Source of the DNA: 2-12-FULL-60-25 sp003576745
GTDB taxonomy: Bacteria; Patescibacteriota; Patescibacteriia; 2-12-FULL-60-25
Direction of reading: 5' to 3'
NCBI GenBank assembly: GCA_030272835.1
Contig: SZOQ01000003.1
Location: 54,008 to 118,007, forward strand
Length of the DNA: 64,000 nt
Positions within the stretch are counted from its first letter, which is position 1; every line of letters begins with the position of its first letter. Both the position numbers and the translations under genes were made by a program. The notes beneath the pieces were generated by a model. That model did no database searches. It was not told the origin of the DNA and was given only the letters and a program-made list of their open reading frames with translations. Positions 58,156 through 64,000 of the stretch are shown one piece after another.

Positions 58156-60042
58156 ATGCCCCCAAAAGCACAAAGCATTGAGGATCTCATGAAGACATCG
58201 GCGACCTCGCCCGGCGGCGGACCCTCGGGAACGCCCGCGCCTTCCACCGGCCAAAAGCCGAAAGAGCCCAAACGGAAGGACGAAAAAACCCGGCAAGAAC
58301 TCCTCGAGGAAAAAATGGAGGAGATCAAACTGGCGGATCTCGAAAAAATCGCGCAAAAGGAAGCGGCCCGCCGAGGCATGTCCTATGTGCATTTGGTAGG
58401 ATTCCCCATAGCACCGGAGGCCCTGTCGCTCATCCCTCGTGAAACGGCGAATCAGCTCCATGTGGTGTGCTTTCTGCATTTGGGCGACGAACTCCGTTTC
58501 GGCACAACTACGCCGACGCCGGAGGTGCAAGCGCTGGTCGCTGATATCGCCAAACAGCAGTACGGCAATGCCGCCTTGTACTACATTTCACAGACATCGT
58601 TTGAGGCTGCGGAAAAGCTCTATGATGCCCTCCCGGAAATCAAGGAGGTTATTTACGGGTATCGCATTGAGCAGGCTGATCTGGAAAAATACCAAAGGGA
58701 AATTTCAAATTTTCGCGATTTGCAGAAAAAAATCACGGAGGTCTCCACCACGGATATTGTCACGCTCATGATGGGAGCGGCTATCCAGAGCGATTCATCC
58801 GATATCCACGTGGAAGCCGAAGAAGAAGGCGTCAAAGTCCGTTTTCGCATTGACGGGATTCTTCAGGACGTAGCGACGCTTCCCCGCGAGGACTGGAAAC
58901 AAATCATCAGCCGTTTAAAGCTCCTCGCCGGCGTCAAGATTAACATTACCGACGTGCCGCAGGACGGCCGTATTACCATTTATCTTACGGAGGAAAAAAT
59001 CGATGTTCGCGTTTCCTTTTTGCCCACGACATACGGAGAGTCCGTGGTCATGCGTTTGCTCCGCCCCAAGTCCATCTCGCTCAAATTCGAGGATCTCGGC
59101 ATACGCGGCAAGGCATATCAGGATCTGGCCCGCGAGGTAGAACGGCCGCTCGGCATGATTGTAACCACGGGACCTACGGGATCCGGAAAAACCACGACCC
59201 TCTATGCTATTCTCCAAAAACTGAACACGCCGGAAGTGAAAATTATTACGCTCGAAGATCCGGTGGAATACAAACTGAAAGGCATCAATCAAAGCCAGAT
59301 CCAGCACGACAAAGGCTACACCTTTGCCATGGGACTCCGATCCATTCTGCGTCAGGATCCGGACATCGTGATGGTCGGCGAAATCCGCGATTTGGAAACG
59401 GCGGAAATTTCCATTCAAGCGGCTCTCACCGGCCACCTGGTGGTGTCCACCATTCATACGAATTCCGCCGCCGGCGCCATCCCCCGTTTTATGAGCATGG
59501 GGGTAAAACCGTTCCTTCTTGCTCCTGCGCTGAATGCCGTCATCGGGCAACGCCTAGTGCGAAGACTCTGCCAAGAGTGCAGGGTAGAAGCGGAGCTCTC
59601 GCCGTCAACGCGCAAAGAAGTCGAGCTTGAGCTTTCGCGGATACCGCCGAATTCCGGGTATAAGGTGGATATGAGCAAGCTCCTGTTTTGGGCGCCGCCG
59701 AAGCCGGCATCGAATTGCGCTGCCTGCAATGGACTGGGATACAAAGGCCGCGTCGGCATTTATGAAATCTTCACCATGAACAAGGAAATCGAGGAAGCGA
59801 TTCTTGAAGAAAACGTCTCCGAGATCAGGATCGGCGAACTCGCGGCCAAGCAGGGCATGATTACCATGACGCAGGACGGCCTTCTGAAAGCGCTGGAGGG
59901 AATGACGTCCGTGGAAGAGGTGCTCCGCGTTGCGAATATTGAACAAGGTCTGGAGGATTTGACGGCGACGACCGAAGCGGCGAATACGGCGGAAACGGCC
60001 GCAATCCAAGAACTCAAAGATAAAGGCGCGCTCAAGTCGTAG
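58156..60042 (+). CDS. Type IV pilus / type II secretion assembly ATPase (PilB/GspE)
   Basis: Hexameric ATPase that drives pilin polymerisation at the inner membrane. Seen: 628 residues; a Pro/Gly/Lys-rich N terminus, an N1/GspE N-terminal domain (about 55-165), then the motor with VTTGPTGSGKTTTLYAIL (Walker A near 338), LEDPVEYKLKGINQSQ, RSILRQDPDIVMVGEIRDLETAEISIQAALTGHLVVSTIHTN (Walker B and His box near 397-440), and a tetracysteine zinc site CQEC...CAAC (near 471 and 520) that is diagnostic of PilB/GspE and absent from PilT. No pilins or PilC are in the window. CPR genomes commonly encode type IV pili, so pilB is the more likely identity. Confidence 0.95.
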   Translation: MPPKAQSIEDLMKTSATSPGGGPSGTPAPSTGQKPKEPKRKDEKTRQELLEEKMEEIKLADLEKIAQKEAARRGMSYVHLVGFPIAPEALSLIPRETANQLHVVCFLHLGDELRFGTTTPTPEVQALVADIAKQQYGNAALYYISQTSFEAAEKLYDALPEIKEVIYGYRIEQADLEKYQREISNFRDLQKKITEVSTTDIVTLMMGAAIQSDSSDIHVEAEEEGVKVRFRIDGILQDVATLPREDWKQIISRLKLLAGVKINITDVPQDGRITIYLTEEKIDVRVSFLPTTYGESVVMRLLRPKSISLKFEDLGIRGKAYQDLAREVERPLGMIVTTGPTGSGKTTTLYAILQKLNTPEVKIITLEDPVEYKLKGINQSQIQHDKGYTFAMGLRSILRQDPDIVMVGEIRDLETAEISIQAALTGHLVVSTIHTNSAAGAIPRFMSMGVKPFLLAPALNAVIGQRLVRRLCQECRVEAELSPSTRKEVELELSRIPPNSGYKVDMSKLLFWAPPKPASNCAACNGLGYKGRVGIYEIFTMNKEIEEAILEENVSEIRIGELAAKQGMITMTQDGLLKALEGMTSVEEVLRVANIEQGLEDLTATTEAANTAETAAIQELKDKGALKS

Positions 60043-60051
60043 ACGCGCGGC

Positions 60052-60492
60052 CTACGCGTGTTGAAAAATCGCGCGCCGGCCTTGCGGCAACAGGCGAATG
60101 GCAAGACGGGAATGCCGCCGTTGTTCAAGCCACCTCGGAATATGCTCCGGCCATTCTATGGCGAGCATGCTTCCGGGCTCTAAAAGCTCATCTTCCAAAT
60201 CGAGCGGGAGAAGATCGCGTTCATCTTCGATGCGATAGGCATCAACGTGGAGCAGTCGCCCGCGCGCAATATCATACGCTCGAAGCATGGCGAACGTCGG
60301 ACTTTTTGGCATGCGTTTTGCGCCAAGCTCCTTTGCGAGCGCCTGGACAAATGTGGTTTTTCCCGCCCCGAGCGGTCCGGAAATGGCAAGAATATCCCCG
60401 TCGTGAAGGCGGGATGCGACATACGTCGCAATGCGCCTCCAGCCGGAGGGGCTTTTGATGTCCCAGGTTTTCTTGATTGATTGAGGCGGCAT
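60052..60492 (-). CDS. tsaE: tRNA threonylcarbamoyladenosine biosynthesis ATPase TsaE
   Basis: ATPase needed with TsaB/TsaC/TsaD to make t6A37 in ANN-decoding tRNAs. Seen: P-loop ISGPLGAGKTTFVQALAKELG near residues 37-57, SPTFAMLRAY near 66, LLHVDAYRIEDERDLLPLDLEDEL, and IEWPEHIP. Length 146 is typical. I chose the ATG at 60492; the longer frame upstream is repeat DNA. It ends nine bases from the convergent PilB/GspE stop. tsaD lies just upstream on the same strand, separated by a dispersed repeat. Confidence 0.93.
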   Translation of the reverse strand: MPPQSIKKTWDIKSPSGWRRIATYVASRLHDGDILAISGPLGAGKTTFVQALAKELGAKRMPKSPTFAMLRAYDIARGRLLHVDAYRIEDERDLLPLDLEDELLEPGSMLAIEWPEHIPRWLEQRRHSRLAIRLLPQGRRAIFQHA

Positions 60493-60690
60493 GTTTGGGT
60501 TACGGGTTACGGAGAAATTGCAGATAAGAGCTGTTGGCAATGAGCAATGGGGAATTCTTGAAAAGAAACAAGTGAGTGGTTCGTAGTGAGTGGTTACGGG
60601 TTTCGGGCGCAAACGCATGGCGCAAGGCTCACGGCGCACCCCGCCCGCACGACTCACGACCTATGTCCTTCGCGACTCCCCCTCCCTCGC
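60490..60690 (+). repeat. Dispersed intergenic repeat, copy 12, running into the tsaD 3' end
   Basis: GGGTTACGGGTTACGG, GCTGTTGGCAATGAGCAATGGGG, AAGAAACAAGTGAGTGGTTC, GGTTACGGGTTTCGGGCGC, then ACGACTCACGACCTATGTCC and CCCCTCCC. The right part (60629-60690) is read on the other strand as the last codons of tsaD. Confidence 0.75.
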
Positions 60691-61753
60691 AACCCAAATC
60701 CAATCCGGGTTCCGCATCCAGATTCTTCCAGTCATCCCTTTCCCCTTTTATGATACGCCATGCGCCGGCCGCGGCGATCATGGCCGCATTGTCCGTGGAA
60801 TATACCACGGGCGTTCGAAGCAATCGGATGTTCGGATGATGCACCTTCATAGTCTCCGCCATATCCTCCCGAAGTTTCCGATTCGCCGAGACACCGCCGA
60901 CAATCATGAGCGCATTGACGCGATGCAAATCCAGTGCCCGCATGGTCTTGGCAACCAGCACGTCCACAATAGCCTGCTCTATAGATGCCGCGAGATCGTA
61001 AAGCGTTTTTCCCTTTACACGCTTGTCGCCGACCAGCCGCCGAACATGGGATTTCAACCCGGAAAAACTCATATCGAGACTCGGATCATGCATCATGGGA
61101 CGCGGCATGTCATAGGCGGAAACATTCCCTTTCTCCGCAAGCTTCGATAGTTTCGGACCGCCCGGATATTCGAGTCCCAGCAATTTAGCCGTCTTATCGA
61201 ATGCTTCCCCCGCCGCATCGTCGCGCGTGGAACCGAGGATTCGATAGGCTCCGAAATCCTTCATGAGTACGATTTCCGTATGTCCGCCTGAAACGAGCAA
61301 CGCAAGCATGGGAAATCGCCACCTCCTCCGATTCTCCGGTAATAGCCACGCGCTCGCCAGATGGCCTTCAAGATGATTTACGCCCACCATGGGCGCATCC
61401 GTCATATACGCAAGCGTTTGCGCGGCCGTAATACCCACGCGGAGCGCGGTGGCGAGGCCCGGTCCTTTGGTGACGGCGATGGCGTCGAAGGATGCAAGCG
61501 GCTTCGATCCGAGCTGGGACGTGAGGAGCGCAATCACCTCCGGCACATGCGAGCGCGCCGCGACTTCCGGGACCACGCCGCCGTATTTGGCGTGGATTGC
61601 GACTTGGCTGGAAACCGCATGCCTCAAGATGCGTACCTTCGGAACCGCGCCTCGCGGGTCAACCGAAAGAATCGCGACGGAGGTTTCGTCGCAGCTGGTT
61701 TCGATCCCGAGGATGCGGAACGGTTTCGAGCGTGTTAGCCTTTTTGCGGGCAT
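60629..61753 (-). CDS. tsaD: tRNA N6-adenosine threonylcarbamoyltransferase TsaD
   Basis: Transfers the threonylcarbamoyl group to A37 of tRNAs. Seen: ILGIETSCDETSVAIL, the metal site HLEGHLASAW near residue 125, ALLVSGGHTEIVLM, STRDDAAGEAFDKTAKLLGLEYPGGP, FSGLKSHVRRL, IVGGVSANRKLRE and DNAAMIAAAG. Length 374 includes a tail (EGGGVAKDIGRESCGRGAP) beyond the conserved core, encoded by the adjoining dispersed repeat. The ATG at 61753 gives the normal N terminus. The rhodanese gene ends 25 bases upstream, so the two may be co-transcribed. Confidence 0.94.
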   Translation of the reverse strand: MPAKRLTRSKPFRILGIETSCDETSVAILSVDPRGAVPKVRILRHAVSSQVAIHAKYGGVVPEVAARSHVPEVIALLTSQLGSKPLASFDAIAVTKGPGLATALRVGITAAQTLAYMTDAPMVGVNHLEGHLASAWLLPENRRRWRFPMLALLVSGGHTEIVLMKDFGAYRILGSTRDDAAGEAFDKTAKLLGLEYPGGPKLSKLAEKGNVSAYDMPRPMMHDPSLDMSFSGLKSHVRRLVGDKRVKGKTLYDLAASIEQAIVDVLVAKTMRALDLHRVNALMIVGGVSANRKLREDMAETMKVHHPNIRLLRTPVVYSTDNAAMIAAAGAWRIIKGERDDWKNLDAEPGLDLGCEGGGVAKDIGRESCGRGAP

Positions 61754-61778
61754 ACGGCGGAGTACAACGGTTCTGCCG

Positions 61779-62138
61779 TCAGCGCGATGCCTGTTCTCCG
61801 CACCAGGCAATGTATCCGCCTTCGAGATTTTTTACATTGGTATATCCGAGTTTCTGCAACTGTTCGCCACAAAGCGCCGAGCGGCCGCCGCTCGCGCATT
61901 GGAGTACGATGAATTTTTGTTTGTCTGGAACAACTTCTCCGATCTTGAATTCCAGCACTCCTCGGGGTATATGCATGGCGCCCTCGATATGCCCTTTGTC
62001 CCATTCATCCTGCTCGCGGACATCGATAAGCGTATGATCCTCGCCGGCATCGCTTATGGCGCGATACTCTTCGCAGGTGATGGGAGGGATCTTGGCTTTG
62101 GCTTCGGCAACAAGGTCTTGGGGGGTAGCATTTGACAT
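61779..62138 (-). CDS. Rhodanese-like sulfurtransferase
   Basis: Single-domain rhodanese, 119 residues, cytoplasmic, carrying sulfur on a cysteine persulfide. Seen: N-terminal helix, ITCEEYRAISDAGEDHTLIDVREQDEWDKGHIEGAMHIPRG, the active-site loop LQCASGGRSALCGEQL with the nucleophilic Cys near 81, and GYTNVKNLEGGYIAWCGE. The loop CASGGR matches stand-alone rhodaneses such as GlpE/PspE. The acceptor is unknown; the neighbouring tRNA-modification genes make a thiolation role conceivable, but nothing in the sequence proves it. Confidence 0.92.
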   Translation of the reverse strand: MSNATPQDLVAEAKAKIPPITCEEYRAISDAGEDHTLIDVREQDEWDKGHIEGAMHIPRGVLEFKIGEVVPDKQKFIVLQCASGGRSALCGEQLQKLGYTNVKNLEGGYIAWCGEQASR

Positions 62139-62182
62139 AGAAAAAATTATGAATGCTCACGCCATCCTATCAAGTCCGGCGA

Positions 62183-62211
62183 TTGACAGCCAGTCCGTTC
62201 CGACGTATGAT
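62183..62211 (+). promoter_or_regulatory. Promoter of tRNA-Glu
   Basis: TTGACA (62183-62188), 17-base spacer, TATGAT (62206-62211); near-consensus, about 70 bases before the mature tRNA. Confidence 0.75.
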
Positions 62212-62288
62212 TTGCCCGCTTTTTAAAGCGTTCCCGACACTCCAAACACTTTCGCATGCCGCAGACCGCTAAGCCGCATGCTTCAAAT

Positions 62289-62363
62289 GGCCCGTTCGTC
62301 TAGTGGTTAGGACGTCAGGTTTTCATCCTGAAAACAGGGGTTCGATTCCCCTACGGGCTGCCA
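62289..62363 (+). tRNA. tRNA-Glu(TTC)
   Basis: The acceptor pairs GGCCCGT with ACGGGCT; the anticodon stem TCAGG/CCTGA encloses TTTTCAT with anticodon TTC; the T-arm is AGGGG-TTCGATT-CCCCT; G73 and encoded CCA. Confidence 0.95.
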
Positions 62364-62399
62364 AAATAAAATGCTCCGCAACGCGGGGCGTTTTATTTT
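62363..62399 (+). terminator. Terminator after tRNA-Glu
   Basis: AAAATAAAAtGCtCCGC ... GCGGGGCGTTTTATTTT, long stem starting at the CCA. Confidence 0.85.
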
Positions 62400-62513
62400 G
62401 GTGTCGCGAGCGGAGGGGGATCGAACGGTGGGGGTTCGGGGAAGCGGGACGCTCCCCTGCAGAGCACCCCTTTTCCTTAACTCTCCAATACGACGCCTCT
62501 CGGGGCGTCGTAT
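62400..62513 (+). repeat. tRNA-Glu tail: inverted T-arm, shared hairpin and second terminator
   Basis: Positions 62415-62426 (GGGGGATCGAAC) are an inverted copy of the tRNA-Glu T-arm (62340-62351) with one mismatch. The following GTGGGGGTTCGGGGAAGCGGGACGCTCCCC segment has a close counterpart beyond tRNA-Phe on the minus strand (12877-12912). The unit ends with a strong terminator AATACGACGCC...GGCGTCGTATT (62487-62513), which also faces the convergent GT2 gene. A copied 3' end is not evident here. Confidence 0.65.
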
Positions 62514-62525
62514 TCTTTCATGCGT

Positions 62526-63227
62526 TTATCGACGCTGTTTTTTGATATACGCGAGATCGCGAAGAATCCTTCCGGCATCTGAAAGTTTTACCCTTGTCTC
62601 GCGCCCATGACGCCAGGTGACGGGAATTTCCCGAATGCGAAAGCCCGCCTGGCGCGCACGGGCGATGAGCTCCACGTCGAATACCCATCCGTCCGTCTGC
62701 AATCCACGCACAAGCGGTACGAGCTCCCTGCGGAACAGCTTAAAACCGCATTGCGTGTCTTTATATGGAAGTCCCAGATACATACGGACGCCAAGAAGAT
62801 TAAAGAGTTGACCAGAAAAAACGCGATAGGCGGGCTGCTGCAACTCAATTGCGGAATCCGGATGGCTTCGCGAACCGATGAGCAGGTCGGTTTCGGACAC
62901 ATGCGGAAGCGCGTGCCGAATGTCGGAGGGATGCGTCGCCAAATCCGCATCGAGAAATACAATCCAATCCTTCTCTGCCGACGCAACGCCTGTTCGGATG
63001 GCGCTTCCCTTTCCCTGATTATCCGGATGGCGGAGTAGACGGACCGATTTCAGTCCGTCTACTCCCCGAAGAGCCATTTCGGATGTCCGATCCCGCGATC
63101 CGTCGTCGACGACAATGATTTCAAAATCGACGCCAAGGCCCTGAAACACGCGCGCGGTTTCCGCGATCGCGCGCTGTATAGCCTTTTCTTCCTGATATGC
63201 GGGAATAATGACGGAAAACGACGGCAT
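62526..63227 (-). CDS. Glycosyltransferase family 2 (dolichyl/polyprenyl-phosphate glycosyltransferase-like)
   Basis: GT-A fold transferase, 233 residues, without membrane helices. Seen: FSVIIPAYQEEKAIQRAI, FEIIVVDDGSRDRTSEMA, LRHPDNQGKGSAIRTGV, the metal-binding DADLATHPSD near residues 94-103, GSRSHPDSAI, and YKDTQCGFKLFRRELVPLV, in which DTQCGFK is typical of the Alg5/DPM1-like branch that makes polyprenyl-phosphate sugars. Inference: it supplies a lipid-linked sugar for surface glycosylation. The ATG at 63227 gives the family N terminus. Confidence 0.9.
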   Translation of the reverse strand: MPSFSVIIPAYQEEKAIQRAIAETARVFQGLGVDFEIIVVDDGSRDRTSEMALRGVDGLKSVRLLRHPDNQGKGSAIRTGVASAEKDWIVFLDADLATHPSDIRHALPHVSETDLLIGSRSHPDSAIELQQPAYRVFSGQLFNLLGVRMYLGLPYKDTQCGFKLFRRELVPLVRGLQTDGWVFDVELIARARQAGFRIREIPVTWRHGRETRVKLSDAGRILRDLAYIKKQRR

Positions 63228-63290
63228 GGCGGCAGTGTAGCATTCTTATCAGATGAGGAACGGATACCCAAGTTGGCGCCTCAAGCTGGG

Positions 63291-63322
63291 AAAAACAAAC
63301 CGACAGCAGGGCGCTGTCGGTT
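63291..63322 (-). terminator. Terminator after the gene at 63333
   Basis: On the minus strand CCGACAGC-GCCCT-GCTGTCGG followed by TTTGTTTTT. Confidence 0.85.
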
Positions 63323-63332
63323 GTGAGAAGAA

Positions 63333-63776
63333 TTATCCGCGATATGCCGTTATCCGCGGTTCCGCCTCGAGAACCCGCTTCACGGTGAAACCATGATACA
63401 AATTCCCCTGGCAGAGATATACGAGAAGATGCCGTTGCACCCTTCCGGCGAAGGCGTCGAGCGCCGATGCCGTGGGGAGCATGGGCATGATTGCGCCTTT
63501 TATGAGGGGACGGAACGGGCATTCCGCATCCGGAATGCCGAGCTGTGCGAGCAGGTCGTCGAGCGGAACGCAGATGCGCCCGAATTCTTCATGACTGAAC
63601 ACGCATCCATGCTTTTTTTCCCACGCGCGCCCGCTCATGACGTATACCGGGAAGTGGCCTATTGGGAACAAGACATGCCACACGGAGCTTTCCAAAACTT
63701 CTGCGATCAAGCGTTTCTCCTCGCAAGGGTTAAAAACGTGCCCGATAAACATGTGTCGAAAATCGAAAAATGTCAA
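63333..63776 (-). CDS. Hypothetical protein
   Basis: Not recognised; 147 residues. Seen: a probably soluble mixed fold with MFIGHVFNPCEEKRLIAEVLESS near the N terminus, WHVLFPIGHFPVYVMSGRAWEKKHGC, a DDLLAQLGIPDAECPFRP segment and HLLVYLCQGNLYHGFTVKRVLE near the end. Four cysteines are scattered without a zinc pattern. The start may be 63776 or the ATG eight codons later at 63752. A good terminator follows its stop, and a dispersed repeat lies upstream. Confidence 0.6.
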   Translation of the reverse strand: MTFFDFRHMFIGHVFNPCEEKRLIAEVLESSVWHVLFPIGHFPVYVMSGRAWEKKHGCVFSHEEFGRICVPLDDLLAQLGIPDAECPFRPLIKGAIMPMLPTASALDAFAGRVQRHLLVYLCQGNLYHGFTVKRVLEAEPRITAYRG

Positions 63777-63784
63777 GGGCCTTT

Positions 63785-64000
63785 AGGAAGCTTAGAGGGT
63801 GCGGAACAGGAAGTCGGGAGTAGGGGGAAGAGAACGTAGTTGCGTAGGACATGGGGCGTAGGGCGTGAGCCCCGAACCCTGTGCCCTATGCCCCGTGCCC
63901 TATGACCTTGGGTCCGTAAGATTGTAGGTTCGTAGTCTGTAAGCCATGCGCCCCGTAACCCGTAACCACTCACTACGAACCGCTCACTTGTTTCTTTTCA
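63785..64000 (-). repeat. Dispersed intergenic repeat, copy 13 (inverted, runs off the window)
   Basis: On the minus strand: AGAAACAAGTGAGCGGTTCG, GTTACGGGTTACGGGGCGC, CTACGAACCTACAATCTTACGG, GGGCACGGGGCATAGGGCAC, then CTACGCAACTACGTTC and a C-rich end. It lies upstream of the minus-strand gene, so the orientation again follows the gene. Confidence 0.8.

Noticed and set aside
4901..63227. Recoded UGA (Gracilibacteria/Absconditabacteria code)
   Set aside because: UGA is the natural stop of several intact conserved genes (for example pyrF and the DUF4012 gene), and no conserved Gly position requires UGA.

Overview
The window looks like a chromosomal segment of an uncultivated Candidate Phyla Radiation (Patescibacteria) bacterium, probably from the Parcubacteria side. 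Seen: base composition is moderately GC-rich, genes are dense, TGA is used as an ordinary stop (so this is not the Gracilibacteria/Absconditabacteria recoded lineage), and ribosomal protein bL32 lacks its zinc cysteines. DUF4012 and DUF5667-like surface proteins, a VirB2-like pilin-type membrane protein and an orphan anchored solute-binding protein are also characteristic. Genus-level placement is not possible from this sequence alone. No rRNA, CRISPR array, integrase or transposase gene was found.

Layout. 0.1-3 kb: ndk, then rpmF-nusB-rnc. 3-4.2 kb: tRNA-Arg followed by a copied tRNA 3' end and an AT-rich insert with a lipoprotein and a decayed trypsin-like protease. 4.2-11.5 kb (minus): pyrF-pyrE, then a glycosyltransferase/DUF4012/surface-protein operon. 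12-14 kb: tRNA-Pro, -Gly, -Phe, -Ile(GAT) and an MgtC-like protein. 13.9-19.7 kb (minus): a K+-independent H+-pyrophosphatase followed by a membrane-anchored protein, a SprT-like peptidase, a flavin oxidoreductase and two lipoproteins. 19.8-20 kb: remnant of a type IIG restriction-modification gene. 20-26.4 kb: an RmlD-like reductase, RNase HII, an unknown protein, tRNA-Ile(TAT), a pseudouridine synthase, cytidylate kinase, bL19 and a small membrane protein. 26.4-33.4 kb (minus): a surface protein, uvrA, a Cys-rich pilin-like protein and its DsbA-like neighbour. 33.4-40.2 kb: secG, an anchored solute-binding protein, tRNA-Leu, a flavin reductase, RNase J and trpS. 40.2-44.3 kb (minus): FecR-like sensor and CHASE2 adenylate cyclase. 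44.4-52.1 kb: RNase P RNA, a sugar-phosphate transferase, two GT4 glycosyltransferases and a large disulfide-repeat surface protein with a strong promoter. 52.4-64 kb: a coiled-coil protein, S1 protein, ftsH, a membrane protein, a PilB/GspE ATPase, tsaE, tsaD, rhodanese, tRNA-Glu, a GT2 and an unknown protein.

How the genes fit together. RNA maturation and translation genes (RNase III, J, P and HII, NusB, S1, TsaD/TsaE, RluA-type synthase, TrpRS) sit among a cell-surface programme: glycan assembly, secretion (SecG), disulfide formation (DsbA) with Cys-rich surface proteins, and a pilus-type ATPase. Metabolism is sparse, as expected of a CPR organism.

The most unusual features are in non-coding DNA. 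First, at least a dozen intergenic tracts (about 3 kb in total) share one grammar: a G-rich arm of GGG runs every ~7 bases, then a C-rich arm built on CTACG phrases, sometimes with a GC palindrome. Second, three tRNA genes are followed by a terminator, an inverted copy of that tRNA's own T-arm and, in two cases, a direct copy of its 3' end with its own terminator. Third, recognisable -35/-10 promoters are common, and several place the start codon only 6-15 bases after the -10 box, implying leaderless mRNAs.
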